Below are positions 16,056 to 24,343 of a DNA stretch of 64,000 bases, piece by piece (the stretch's first letter is position 1; each line of letters opens with the position of its first letter). The DNA lies in the NCBI RefSeq assembly GCF_024519315.1, contig NZ_JANIIC010000055.1, positions 1 through 64,000 of the forward strand. The letters are read 5' to 3'. A model generated the notes under the pieces. It was not told the origin of the DNA and made no database searches. It saw nothing but the letters and a program-made list of their open reading frames with translations. This stretch comes from Streptomyces malaysiensis subsp. samsunensis. GTDB lineage: Bacteria; Actinomycetota; Actinomycetes; Streptomycetales; Streptomycetaceae. Both the position numbers and the translations under genes were made by a program.

Positions 16056-17615
16056 GTGCTCTTCCTCTACACCGTGCTCGTGGTGTGCGAGGCCGTCCTG
16101 CTGATCGCCGGCATCGTCGAACAGCGGCGGCACCAGACCAACCTCGACATGATCCCCACCCGGGTCCTGGTCAACGGCATCCGCGGCAAGTCCTCCATCA
16201 CCCGGCTGTGCGCGGGCGCCCTGCGCGGCGGCGGGCTGACCACCGTGGCCAAGACCACCGGTACGGCGGCCCGCTTCATCCACCCGGACGCCACCGAGGA
16301 ACCCGTCTACCGCAAGTTCGGCATCGCCAACGTCGTCGAGCAGATCGGCATCGTGCGCCGCGCCGCGGCCTACGGCCCGGACGCGCTCGTCATCGAGTGC
16401 ATGGCGGTCATGCCGGCGCTCCAGGAGATCAACCAGTCCAAGCTGATCCGTTCCACGATCGGCGTGCTGTGCAACGTCCGCGAGGACCACCTGGCCGAGA
16501 TGGGCCCCACGCTCGACGACGTGGCGCGCTCACTGTGCCGGTCCATGCCGGAGAACGGCATCTGCGTCACCGCCGAGCAGGATCGTTTCCACATCCTCCA
16601 GGAGGAGGCGGACGCCAGGAACTGCCAGTTGATCTACGCCGACCCCGCGACGGTCAGCGACGAGGAGCTGCGCGGCTTCAGCTGGTTCACCTTCAAGGAG
16701 AACGTGGCCATCGCGCTCACCGTCGCCGAGCTGGTGGGCGTCGACCGCGCGACCGCCCTCCAGGGCATGTACGACGCCCCGCCCGACCCCGGTGTCCTCT
16801 CCGTCGAGCGGTACGCCACCGAGGACGGCAAGAAGCTGCGGTTCGCCAACGTCTTCGCGGCCAACGACCCCGAGTCGACGCTGATGAACATCAACCAGCT
16901 GCTCGACCTCGGCGCCATCCACCGCCCGCTCAACGTCGTCATCAACTGCCGGCCCGACCGCGTCGAGCGCAACGGCCAGATGGGCGAGATCATCCCGGAC
17001 CTCGACCCCGAGCGGGTCTTCGTCATCGGGCACCCGGCCAAGTCCGCCATCGACGCCATCCCGGCCGAGTACCGGGGCCGCGCGGTCGACCTGGGCGGGG
17101 ACCGCCGTGACCCCGAGGAGTTCATGGCCGAGCTGCTGGGCCGCCTCGGCCCCGACTCCTCCTTGGTCGCCATCGGCAACATCCACGGCCAGGGCGAGAT
17201 CCTCCTGGAGCACCTCGCCGAGCTGCCGGCCGACGACAGCGCCGATGACGCACCGGCGGCACCGGTGGCGGCGGCGCCGGACGAGGGCGACGCCGGGTAT
17301 GCCGCGTACGCCGGGTACGCCGGGCACGTGGACACGGTCCAGCTGTACGCGCCCCGTCTGGACCCCTACCAGGGCTATCCGGAGGCGTACGAGACCCGGT
17401 ACGCGCCCCCGGTGCACGTGCCCCAGCAGCAGCGCACCCTGGAGCGGCCGCGCCCGCGGCAGGCACCCGACCGGGGCTCCCAGGACCCCTGGCCCGCGGT
17501 GGTACCGGCGCCCGACTCCCCGCAGCCCCGCGGCCTGTTCGAGCCGCGCGTCCCGCCCGCCCCGCCCGCCGACGACTCCCAGCAGTGGCAGAACCCAGGA
17601 GAGCAGCACCGTTGA
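16056..17615 (+). CDS. pgsB: Poly-gamma-glutamate synthase ATP-dependent ligase PgsB/CapB
   Basis: The 519-residue amide ligase of poly-gamma-glutamate synthesis, related to Mur ligases. An N-terminal membrane segment (residues 2-20) is followed by the family signature VNGIRGKSSITRL with the ATP-binding P-loop, then VIECMAVMPALQE, CNVREDHLAEMG and NCRPDRVERNGQM, all typical of CapB/PgsB. The catalytic part ends near residue 395, matching the usual size of about 390. The remaining 120 or so residues are an Ala/Tyr/Pro-rich, Gln/Arg-containing tail not usual for the family. Its stop overlaps the TTG start of pgsC by translational coupling. Confidence 0.9.
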   Translation: MLFLYTVLVVCEAVLLIAGIVEQRRHQTNLDMIPTRVLVNGIRGKSSITRLCAGALRGGGLTTVAKTTGTAARFIHPDATEEPVYRKFGIANVVEQIGIVRRAAAYGPDALVIECMAVMPALQEINQSKLIRSTIGVLCNVREDHLAEMGPTLDDVARSLCRSMPENGICVTAEQDRFHILQEEADARNCQLIYADPATVSDEELRGFSWFTFKENVAIALTVAELVGVDRATALQGMYDAPPDPGVLSVERYATEDGKKLRFANVFAANDPESTLMNINQLLDLGAIHRPLNVVINCRPDRVERNGQMGEIIPDLDPERVFVIGHPAKSAIDAIPAEYRGRAVDLGGDRRDPEEFMAELLGRLGPDSSLVAIGNIHGQGEILLEHLAELPADDSADDAPAAPVAAAPDEGDAGYAAYAGYAGHVDTVQLYAPRLDPYQGYPEAYETRYAPPVHVPQQQRTLERPRPRQAPDRGSQDPWPAVVPAPDSPQPRGLFEPRVPPAPPADDSQQWQNPGEQHR

Positions 17616-18094
17616 TCCCCTCCGTCCTCACCCCCGAGATCGCGGCCATCGGCATCGCGATCGGGCTGCTCTTCTCGCTGGTCTGCTACCTGACCACCAA
17701 CCTCTCGCCCGGCGGCATGATCACCCCGGGCTGGCTGGCGCTGACCCTCGTCGAGGACCTTCAGCGGGCCGCGATGGTGGTCGGCGTGACGGTGCTCACC
17801 TACGTGGGCACGCTGCTGATGCAGAAGTTCGTGATCCTCTACGGCAAGCGGCTCTTCGCCGCGGTCGTGCTGCTCGGGGTGACGCTCCAGGCGACGGTGA
17901 TGATCATCCTGTCGCTGGAGTTCCCGCTGATGTACGCGAACCAGACCCTCGGCTTCATCGTGCCCGGCCTGATCGCCTACCAGCTGGTCCGCCAGCCCCG
18001 GGGGGCCACCCTGCTGTCCACCGGCTCGGTGACGCTGATGGCCTATGTCGTCCTCACCGCCGGAATCCTCCTCGGCGTCATGCCGTCCGCCTGA
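17612..18094 (+). CDS. pgsC: Poly-gamma-glutamate synthesis membrane protein PgsC/CapC
   Basis: A 160-residue protein with about five hydrophobic segments, matching PgsC/CapC (about 150 residues), the membrane partner of PgsB. The N-terminus begins with SVLTPEIAAIGIAIGLLFSL and is followed by NLSPGGMITPGWLAL, a typical CapC stretch. The TTG at 17612 overlaps the pgsB stop (TTGA) and is preceded by AGGAG nine bases upstream; a GTG start 27 bases earlier would lack a site. Confidence 0.88.
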   Translation: MIPSVLTPEIAAIGIAIGLLFSLVCYLTTNLSPGGMITPGWLALTLVEDLQRAAMVVGVTVLTYVGTLLMQKFVILYGKRLFAAVVLLGVTLQATVMIILSLEFPLMYANQTLGFIVPGLIAYQLVRQPRGATLLSTGSVTLMAYVVLTAGILLGVMPSA

Positions 18095-18115
18095 CCCACC
18101 ACCGGAGCCGATCGC

Positions 18116-19177
18116 ATGCCACCCAAGAAGAAACGTCCCGTCCTCCACGCCGTCACTGTGCTCGCGCTGCTCGGCGCCAGCGGCTATCTGACCGTGGAGC
18201 TGCGGAAGGACGAGCAGGACAAGACGCCCGCCACACAGGCCGTCATCGACGAGCCGAATCTGGAGAACGGCACCGGCCAGCAGAGCGGCAAGCAGACCTG
18301 GGAGCGTCTGAAGAACCCCGACCGCACCATCCTGCGCGGCGACAACGGCCAGATCCTCGCCACCTTCACCGACCACGCCCGCACCGCCACCCTGCGCGGC
18401 CCCTCCCGCACCTTCAGCGAGCCCGCCAACACCAAGTCCAAGGTGATCACCGAGGACTGGGTGCGGCTGATGCCGGAGCCGTGGACCAAGGGCGCCGAGA
18501 AGGAACAGTGGTTCAAGGACTGGTTCAAGGAGAACTACGGCAGCAAGAAGGAGGACCTCTTCGCGATCGCCTTCCAGTATGTGCAGGGCGCGCCGGTCAA
18601 GAAGGACGCCCAGGGCATCCCGTACGCGGGCGACGCGGTCTTCGGACCGTTCAAACCGGACGGCGTGGACCGGCTGGAGCAGAACGACTTCTTCGACTAC
18701 CTCGGCATCTCCTACACCTTCCGCGACGGCACCACACTGGCCGCGCGCAAGGAGCGCTACCGGGCGCTGGACTGCTCCGGATTCATCCGCATGGTGTTCG
18801 GCTACCGTGCCCGCTACCCCCTGATGGCCAGCAACGCCCTCGGCGACGGCCTGCCGCGCACCGCCAACGGCATGGCCCGTTCCAAGGTCGGCGTCGACAT
18901 CATCAAGATCCAGGGCCCGGACCCCTGGTACACCCGGCCCACCAAGATCGACGTTCTCCAACCGGGCGACCTGCTGTTCTTCAAGATGGACCACCGCACG
19001 GGCAACCATATGGACCATGTCGCCCTGTACCTGGGGCTGGACACCGACGGCCACCGGGTGTTCGTCTCCAGCCGCAAGGAGCAGAACGGCCCCACCATCG
19101 GCGACAACGGCGGTGTCTCCCGGATCGACGGCAACGGCTTCTACGCGGGGCTCTTCCGCAGCGCCAAGCGCCTCTGA
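18116..19177 (+). CDS. NlpC/P60 domain exported protein of the pgs operon
   Basis: 353 residues with a single N-terminal membrane segment (about 9-24) after a Lys-rich start, then an extracytoplasmic region. The C-terminal third is an NlpC/P60-type Cys peptidase fold: DCSGF with Cys220 as nucleophile, a LQPGDLLFFK loop and HMDHVALYLG with His301. NlpC/P60 enzymes cut gamma-D-Glu-containing peptides, so trimming, release or wall attachment of a gamma-glutamyl polymer is plausible, as is simple peptidoglycan hydrolysis. It sits 21 bp after pgsC in the same direction; no pgsA/capA-type gene is nearby. Confidence 0.8.
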   Translation: MPPKKKRPVLHAVTVLALLGASGYLTVELRKDEQDKTPATQAVIDEPNLENGTGQQSGKQTWERLKNPDRTILRGDNGQILATFTDHARTATLRGPSRTFSEPANTKSKVITEDWVRLMPEPWTKGAEKEQWFKDWFKENYGSKKEDLFAIAFQYVQGAPVKKDAQGIPYAGDAVFGPFKPDGVDRLEQNDFFDYLGISYTFRDGTTLAARKERYRALDCSGFIRMVFGYRARYPLMASNALGDGLPRTANGMARSKVGVDIIKIQGPDPWYTRPTKIDVLQPGDLLFFKMDHRTGNHMDHVALYLGLDTDGHRVFVSSRKEQNGPTIGDNGGVSRIDGNGFYAGLFRSAKRL

Positions 19178-19185
19178 GGCGCCCG

Positions 19186-19217
19186 AGCGCTCCGCTGGAA
19201 GTGCCCTGACCGCCGTC
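19186..19217. repeat. Short copy of a repeat also found at 61150
   Basis: The stretch beginning AGCGCTCCGCTGGAAGT directly after the NlpC/P60 stop matches 61150-61182 with one substitution and one single-base gap. Both copies lie just downstream of a plus-strand stop codon. This copy ends where the longer copy at 61150 continues. Confidence 0.6.
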
Positions 19218-19345
19218 ACCGCCTTCCGCCGATCCACCCAGCGGAAAAATCGGACTGAATCCGGGCAAAAGTTTTCTGCGTGGCGTTAGACTTTAACGGC
19301 TCGTTTCCTTGTAGCGTTCGTGTTTATGCGGGTAGGTTCGGCGCC

Positions 19346-19786
19346 ATGACCGCATCCCAGACTCCGACCACTGCCGAGGAGCTGCGCGGTGTCGGCCTGC
19401 GGGTGACGGCCGCCCGTGTCGCGCTGCTCGAAACCGTCCGGGGTGGTGATCACCTCGGCGTCGAGGCGATCGCCTCCGGGGTACGCGATCGCGTCGGCCA
19501 TATCTCCCTCCAGGCCGTGTACGAGGCCCTCCACGCGCTGACCGCCGCGGGGCTCGTACGCCGCATCGAACCGGCCGGCCACCCCGTCCGGTTCGAGGGA
19601 CGCGTCGGGGACAACCACCACCACCTCGTGTGCAGGTCGTGTGGTGCCGTCGCCGATGTCGACTGCGCCGCCGGTGAGGCGCCCTGCCTCACCGCGTCCG
19701 ATGACCGCGGCTTCTCCGTCGACGAGGCCGAGGTCATCTACTGGGGCCTGTGCCCCCACTGTTCCACCGCCACCACGAGTTTCTGA
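19346..19786 (+). CDS. furA: Fur-family peroxide/iron-responsive repressor
   Basis: A 146-residue Fur/PerR protein: a winged-helix N-terminus (LRVTAARVALLETV, then SLQAVYEALHALTAAGLV), a His-rich metal site (HHHLVC at 91-96) and two CxxC zinc motifs (Cys96/99 and Cys136/139). The katG gene starts 33 bp downstream in the same direction, the arrangement known for furA-katG (catR-type) in Streptomyces, where the repressor controls itself and the catalase-peroxidase. The start at 19346 is preceded by GGTAGG. The upstream region (19240-19345) is AT-richer than its surroundings and should hold the promoter and operator; I could not define the box. Confidence 0.9.
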   Translation: MTASQTPTTAEELRGVGLRVTAARVALLETVRGGDHLGVEAIASGVRDRVGHISLQAVYEALHALTAAGLVRRIEPAGHPVRFEGRVGDNHHHLVCRSCGAVADVDCAAGEAPCLTASDDRGFSVDEAEVIYWGLCPHCSTATTSF

Positions 19787-19819
19787 GCACCATGATCCGC
19801 CCAGCTTGGAAGGATTCCC

Positions 19820-22033
19820 ATGTCCGAGAACCATGAGGCAATCGTCGTAGACGCGAAGACGGGGGAGGCGGGGGGCTGCCCGGTCGCGCATGGCCGCGCT
19901 CCGCATCCGACTCAGGGGGGCGGCAACCGTCAGTGGTGGCCGGATCGGCTCAATCTGAAGATCCTTGCCAAGAATCCCGCCGTGGCGAACCCGCTCAATG
20001 AGGGGTTCGACTACGCCGAGGCGTTCAAGGCGCTCGACCTCGCGGCGGTCAAGCAGGACATCGCCGGGGTGCTGACCACCTCGCAGGACTGGTGGCCTGC
20101 CGATTTCGGCAACTACGGCCCGCTGATGATCCGTATGGCCTGGCACAGCGCCGGGACCTACCGCATCAGCGACGGCCGCGGCGGCGCCGGTGCCGGTCAG
20201 CAGCGCTTCGCCCCGCTCAACAGCTGGCCGGACAACGCCAGCCTGGACAAGGCCCGCCGGCTGCTGTGGCCGGTCAAGAAGAAGTACGGCCAGAGCATCT
20301 CCTGGGCCGACCTCATGGTCCTCACCGGCAATGTCGCCCTGGAGCAGATGGGCTTTACGACCTTCGGCTTCGGCGGTGGCCGTGAGGACGTCTGGGAGGC
20401 CGAGGAGGACGTCTACTGGGGCCCGGAGACCATCTGGCTCGACGACCAGCGCTACACCGGCGACCGCGAGCTGGAGAACCCGCTCGGCGCGGTCCAGATG
20501 GGCCTGATCTACGTCAACCCGGAGGGCCCCAACGGCAACCCGGACCCGATCGCCGCGGCCCGCGACATCCGTGAGACGTTCCGCCGGATGGCGATGAACG
20601 ACGAGGAGACCGTGGCCCTCATCGCCGGTGGCCACACCTTCGGCAAGACCCACGGCGCCGGCCCCGCGGACGCTGTCGGCCCGGACCCGGAGGCCGCCCC
20701 GATGGAGCAGCTGGGCCTGGGCTGGAAGAGCAGCCACGGCACGGGCGTGGGCAAGGACGCCATCACCAGTGGCCTCGAGGTCACCTGGACCACCACCCCG
20801 ACCCAGTGGAGCAACGGGTTCTTCAAGAACCTCTTCGAGTACGAGTACGAGCTCACCCAGAGCCCGGCCGGCGCCAACCAGTGGGTGGCCAAGGACGCCC
20901 CGGAGATCGTCCCGGACGCCTTCGACGCGGACAAGAAGCAGCGCCCGACGATGCTCACCACCGACCTGTCGCTGCGCTTCGACCCGATCTACGAGCCGAT
21001 CTCCCGCCGGTTCTACGAGAACCCGGAGGAGTTCGCGGACGCCTTCGCCCGCGCCTGGTACAAGCTGACCCACCGCGACATGGGCCCCAAGTCGCTGTAC
21101 CTCGGCCCGGAGGTCCCGGAGGAGACCCTGCTGTGGCAGGACCCGCTGCCCGGGGCCGAGGGCGAGGCCGTCGACGCCGCCGATGTCACGGCGCTCAAGG
21201 CCAAGATCCTCGACTCCGGTCTGACCGTCTCGCAGCTGGTCGGCGCCGCATGGGCCTCGGCCGCCACCTTCCGCGGCAGCGACAAGCGCGGCGGCGCCAA
21301 CGGCGCCCGGATCCGCCTGGAGCCGCAGCGCGGCTGGGAGGTCAACAACCCCGACGAGCTCGCGCAGGTCCTGCGGACCCTCGAGGGCATCCAGGGCGAG
21401 TTCAACTCCGGCGCCAAGAAGGTCTCCCTGGCCGACCTGATCGTCCTCGGCGGCTCCGCCGCCGTGGAGAAGGCCGCCAAGGACGCCGGCTTCGACGTCG
21501 AGGTGGCCTTCTCCCCGGGCCGTGTGGACGCGACCGAGGAGCACACCGACGCCGAGTCGTTCGCCGCGCTGGAGCCGACGTACGACGGGTTCCGCAACTA
21601 CCTCGGCAAGGGCCACCGGCTGCCGGCCGAGTACCTGCTGCTGGACCGGGCCAACCTGCTCACCCTCAGCGCCCCCGAGACGACCGTCCTGGTCGGTGGC
21701 CTGCGCGTCCTGGGCGCCAACCACAACGGTTCGAAGCACGGTGTCCTCACCGAGACCCCGGGCAGGCTGACCAACGACTTCTTCGTCAACCTGCTCGACC
21801 TGGACACGACCTGGAAGTCCACCTCCGAGGACCACAACACCTTCGAGGGCCGTGACTCCTCGGGCACGGTCAAGTGGACCGGCACCCGCGCCGACCTCGT
21901 CTTCGGCTCCAACTCCGAACTGCGCGCCCTCGCGGAGGTCTACGCGAGCGACGACGCCAAGGAGAAGTTCGTGAACGACTTCGTCGCGGCATGGGTCAAG
22001 GTCATGAACCTGGACCGGTTCGACCTCGTCTGA
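19820..22033 (+). CDS. katG: Catalase-peroxidase KatG
   Basis: A 737-residue bifunctional haem catalase-peroxidase that removes hydrogen peroxide in the cytoplasm. The distal pocket RMAWHSAGTYR gives Arg105, Trp108 and His109; the proximal-side motif AGGHTFGKTHGAG and the two tandem peroxidase-like domains are complete, and length is normal for the family. The ATG follows the AAGGA site at 19809-19813. Likely co-transcribed with and repressed by the Fur protein encoded just upstream, and followed by a strong hairpin. Confidence 0.96.
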   Translation: MSENHEAIVVDAKTGEAGGCPVAHGRAPHPTQGGGNRQWWPDRLNLKILAKNPAVANPLNEGFDYAEAFKALDLAAVKQDIAGVLTTSQDWWPADFGNYGPLMIRMAWHSAGTYRISDGRGGAGAGQQRFAPLNSWPDNASLDKARRLLWPVKKKYGQSISWADLMVLTGNVALEQMGFTTFGFGGGREDVWEAEEDVYWGPETIWLDDQRYTGDRELENPLGAVQMGLIYVNPEGPNGNPDPIAAARDIRETFRRMAMNDEETVALIAGGHTFGKTHGAGPADAVGPDPEAAPMEQLGLGWKSSHGTGVGKDAITSGLEVTWTTTPTQWSNGFFKNLFEYEYELTQSPAGANQWVAKDAPEIVPDAFDADKKQRPTMLTTDLSLRFDPIYEPISRRFYENPEEFADAFARAWYKLTHRDMGPKSLYLGPEVPEETLLWQDPLPGAEGEAVDAADVTALKAKILDSGLTVSQLVGAAWASAATFRGSDKRGGANGARIRLEPQRGWEVNNPDELAQVLRTLEGIQGEFNSGAKKVSLADLIVLGGSAAVEKAAKDAGFDVEVAFSPGRVDATEEHTDAESFAALEPTYDGFRNYLGKGHRLPAEYLLLDRANLLTLSAPETTVLVGGLRVLGANHNGSKHGVLTETPGRLTNDFFVNLLDLDTTWKSTSEDHNTFEGRDSSGTVKWTGTRADLVFGSNSELRALAEVYASDDAKEKFVNDFVAAWVKVMNLDRFDLV

Positions 22034-22050
22034 TCCGTTCCGAACACACC

Positions 22051-22082
22051 GTCCAGGCCGGTCCGCGAGGGCCGGCCTGGAC
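22051..22082 (+). terminator. Terminator hairpin of furA-katG
   Basis: A perfect 11-bp inverted repeat (GTCCAGGCCGG and CCGGCCTGGAC) around a 10-base loop begins 18 bp after the katG stop. Confidence 0.75.
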
Positions 22083-22220
22083 GCCGTTCCGGGCCCCACC
22101 GGGCCCGCGGACACGCTTTGCCATCTCTTTACAACGCGCCGCGGCGCTGCCTCGTCTCTCAGCTCGATCCGTAATTCAGCCCGCCGACCACCGGGCGGAC
22201 CGACGAAAGAGAGCGATTCC

Positions 22221-22595
22221 ATGCGCCGCACTGTTCTCAGCGCGATGACCCTCGCGTGCACCGCCGTACTGGCGAGCACCGCGCCCGCGTTCGCCGACGA
22301 GGCGTCCCCGGTCCCCAGCGCCCCCGCCGCCGAAGCCACCCCGGCGCCACGCGCGGAACCGACCCGCGGATCGGCCAGGGCCGTCCCGGTCCCGAGGGAG
22401 GAACCGGCCCAGAAGCGGGACCGCGGCCAGGTCGCCGTCGTGCCGGAGGGCGCGCCGGACACCGGAGTGACCGCCACGTCCGCCGGATCCGGGTCCGGGT
22501 CCGAGGGCGCGCTGATCGGCGGGGGCGCCGCCGCGGTGCTCGCCGCGGGCGGTGCGGCGGTCCTCGTCGTCCGCCGCCGGGCGACCGGGGCATGA
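22221..22595 (+). CDS. Small exported protein, likely sortase substrate
   Basis: 124 residues: a signal peptide ending near AFA-D (25/26), a Pro/Ala/Glu-rich spacer, then APDTG at 78-82, a Gly/Ser-rich stretch, a hydrophobic segment (about 98-117) and RRR. That tail is the layout of a cell-wall sorting signal, but the motif is APDTG rather than LPxTG or LAxTG. The stop overlaps the ATG of the sortase-like gene (ATGA). GAAAGAGAG lies upstream of the start. Confidence 0.75.
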   Translation: MRRTVLSAMTLACTAVLASTAPAFADEASPVPSAPAAEATPAPRAEPTRGSARAVPVPREEPAQKRDRGQVAVVPEGAPDTGVTATSAGSGSGSEGALIGGGAAAVLAAGGAAVLVVRRRATGA

Positions 22596-23206
22596 CCCCG
22601 TTCTCCAGGCGCGCCTTCACCGCCGCGGCTGCGGCCTCGCTGCTGGCCGGCTGCGGCGGCCACCCCGCCGGGCGGACCACGGCCGCACCGAGCACCGGGG
22701 GGAGGCCACCGTCCTCGCCCTCCCCTGCGAAGGCGGCGCGTCCCCTGGGGCGTTCGGTCCCGGTCAGGCTGCTGATCCCGGCCATCGGCGTCGACACCCC
22801 GGTCATCCGGCTGGGGCTGGCACCGGACGGACGGGTGCAGGTGCCCCCGGTCACCGCGCACGACCGCGCGGGCTGGTACCGGCACTCGCCGACACCGGGG
22901 CAGGTCGGCCCGGCGGTCATCCTCGGCCATGTCACGGTCGGCTCCTTCGGCGACGGGGTCTTCCGTCATCTGACGGGGCTGCGCCGGGGCGACCGGGTCG
23001 TGGCGCGCCTGGAGAACGGCACGGCGGCGGAGTTCGCCGTCACCGCCGTACGGACGGTGGCCAAGGCGGACTTCCCGGCGGACGACGTCTACGGTGACGT
23101 GGACCGTCCGGAGCTGCGGCTGATCACCTGTGGCGGCCCCCGCTCCGGCGACGGCTACCTCGACAACGTGATCGTCTTCGCCGCGCTGACCTCCGCCGGC
23201 CCCTGA
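22592..23206 (+). CDS. Class F-type sortase
   Basis: A 204-residue sortase-fold protein with a lipobox-like N-terminus (LLAGC, Cys21). The catalytic residues are His113 (LGHV) and Cys180 (LITCGG), with Arg184 the likely third. The compact size and GVFRHL..L..GD pattern fit the class F sortases of actinomycetes. It is translationally coupled to the small protein before it, which is the obvious substrate. A possible lipoprotein anchor is unusual for sortases, which normally use an uncleaved N-terminal helix. Confidence 0.82.
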   Translation: MTPFSRRAFTAAAAASLLAGCGGHPAGRTTAAPSTGGRPPSSPSPAKAARPLGRSVPVRLLIPAIGVDTPVIRLGLAPDGRVQVPPVTAHDRAGWYRHSPTPGQVGPAVILGHVTVGSFGDGVFRHLTGLRRGDRVVARLENGTAAEFAVTAVRTVAKADFPADDVYGDVDRPELRLITCGGPRSGDGYLDNVIVFAALTSAGP

Positions 23207-23215
23207 CCCACCTCT

Positions 23216-23260
23216 GGATCCCGGGCTCGCGGAACCATCGACGGCGGCCCGGGATCCTTT
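23216..23260 (+). terminator. Terminator after the sortase gene
   Basis: A perfect 11-bp stem (GGATCCCGGGC and GCCCGGGATCC) is followed directly by TTT. It separates the sortase pair from the sigma factor gene. Confidence 0.8.
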
Positions 23261-23291
23261 CCTCCGAGTGCCATCACGACCATGGAGCGCG

Positions 23292-23783
23292 TTGAAACGG
23301 TCCCGTGACAGGGCAGCGTCCGAGCTGTTCGCCGCCCTCTACCCGCGCCTCGCCGGCTGGTGCCGCCGTCTCGTCGACGACGACGAGACGGCGCACGAGA
23401 TCGCCTCCGAGGCGTTCACCCGGCTCTGGGCCCGCTGGACGGCCGTGGAGGAGCCCCGTGGCTTCCTCTACGTCACCGCGGCCAACCTCGTTAGGGACCA
23501 CTGGCGCAAGGTGGAGCGCGAGCGCAGGGCCATGCGCCGCGCCACCTCGGAAGCCGCCATCCGCCCCCATGCCGAACAGTCCGACCCCTCGGTGCGCCTG
23601 CTCGTGCAGTCGCTGCCGGAACGGCTGCGCGTTCCGATCCTGCTGCACTACTACGCTGACATGCCGATCCGGGAGGTGTCCGTACTGACCGGGCGCAAGG
23701 AAGGAACCGTCAAGGCCGATCTCCACGCGGCCCGGGAACTGCTCCGCGTCCACCTGAGGAGAAGCCTTGACTCCACGATTTGA
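23292..23783 (+). CDS. ECF-type RNA polymerase sigma factor
   Basis: 163 residues with region 2 (ELFAALYPRLAGWCRRLV, then TRLWARW and ANLVRDHWRK) and region 4 (LPERLRVPILLHYYADM, IREVSVLTGRKEGTVKADL). It lacks an extended C-terminal domain. The TTG at 23292 is preceded by GGAG and gives a normal N-terminus; a GTG at 23268 is the alternative. The gene overlaps the next by 17 bases, so the downstream membrane protein is probably its partner. Confidence 0.85.
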   Translation: MKRSRDRAASELFAALYPRLAGWCRRLVDDDETAHEIASEAFTRLWARWTAVEEPRGFLYVTAANLVRDHWRKVERERRAMRRATSEAAIRPHAEQSDPSVRLLVQSLPERLRVPILLHYYADMPIREVSVLTGRKEGTVKADLHAARELLRVHLRRSLDSTI

Positions 23784-24303
23784 CGACGGCCCGGAGTACG
23801 ACGGCCCGGAGTACGACGGGCTGGAGCCCTCACCCGAGGACCCCCTCGCGGTGATCCTGCGGCCCACCTCCGACCACCTCGGCCCGCCCCCCGGCCGGTA
23901 CGAGGCGATCCGCCGCGCCGCGGCCCGCCGCAAGCTGCTGCGCACCGCGGCCGGGGTCGGCGTCTCCTGCGCCGTGGCGGCGCTCATCGCCCTGCCGCTC
24001 CGCATGACGGCACCCGAGACGCCCGCGCGCCCGACGGTCCCGCTGGCCCCGCCCACGACCGGGCCTACGGCGCCCCGGCTCCCGTCTGCACCGACCGGTC
24101 CATCGGTGTCGCCCAGCCCGTCGGCGCCGTCCGAGTCCCCAGGTCAGCGCCGCACCCGCGGGCCCCGCCAGACCGCCCGTCCCGAGGACGGCGCGACGGC
24201 CCCCATTCAACGGTCGGTGGCCCCGAGCTCCCCGGCGCGGGCCGTGCCGTCGGAGCGCCGCGGGGACGGCGTCCCCGCCCCCGAAAAGACGCGTCGGCCG
24301 TAA
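23767..24303 (+). CDS. Membrane protein, putative sigma-factor partner
   Basis: 178 residues: an acidic N-terminus with a duplicated PEYDG unit, a basic stretch (RRAAARRKLLR), one membrane segment (about 57-75) and a Pro/Thr/Ser-rich, low-complexity exterior. The TTG start overlaps the end of the sigma factor gene and has GAGGAG upstream. The topology is that of a single-pass anti-sigma-like protein, but there is no HxxxCxxC zinc motif or other recognisable anti-sigma domain. The stop codon lies inside the terminator stem that follows. Confidence 0.65.
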   Translation: MTPRFDDGPEYDGPEYDGLEPSPEDPLAVILRPTSDHLGPPPGRYEAIRRAAARRKLLRTAAGVGVSCAVAALIALPLRMTAPETPARPTVPLAPPTTGPTAPRLPSAPTGPSVSPSPSAPSESPGQRRTRGPRQTARPEDGATAPIQRSVAPSSPARAVPSERRGDGVPAPEKTRRP

Positions 24304-24333
24304 GGCGGCCCCCAGCGGGGCCCCTTACGGCCG
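24295..24333. terminator. Bidirectional terminator between convergent genes
   Basis: A perfect 11-bp inverted repeat (CGGCCGTAAGG and CCTTACGGCCG) with additional inner GGCC/GGCC pairing lies between the convergent sigma-partner and symporter genes, serving both strands. Confidence 0.75.
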
Positions 24334-24343
24334 GTCCGTCCCG

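Noticed and set aside
13503..16490. A 995-codon minus-strand frame
   Set aside because: Antisense of the HAMP gene and pgsB; composition is that of a high-GC shadow (Gln, His, Gly, Val).
17375..19237. A 620-codon minus-strand frame
   Set aside because: Antisense of pgsB end, pgsC and the NlpC/P60 gene, with no family resemblance.
19286..22969. A 1227-codon open frame on the minus strand
   Set aside because: It is the antisense shadow of furA, katG and the sortase pair; the plus-strand genes are certain.
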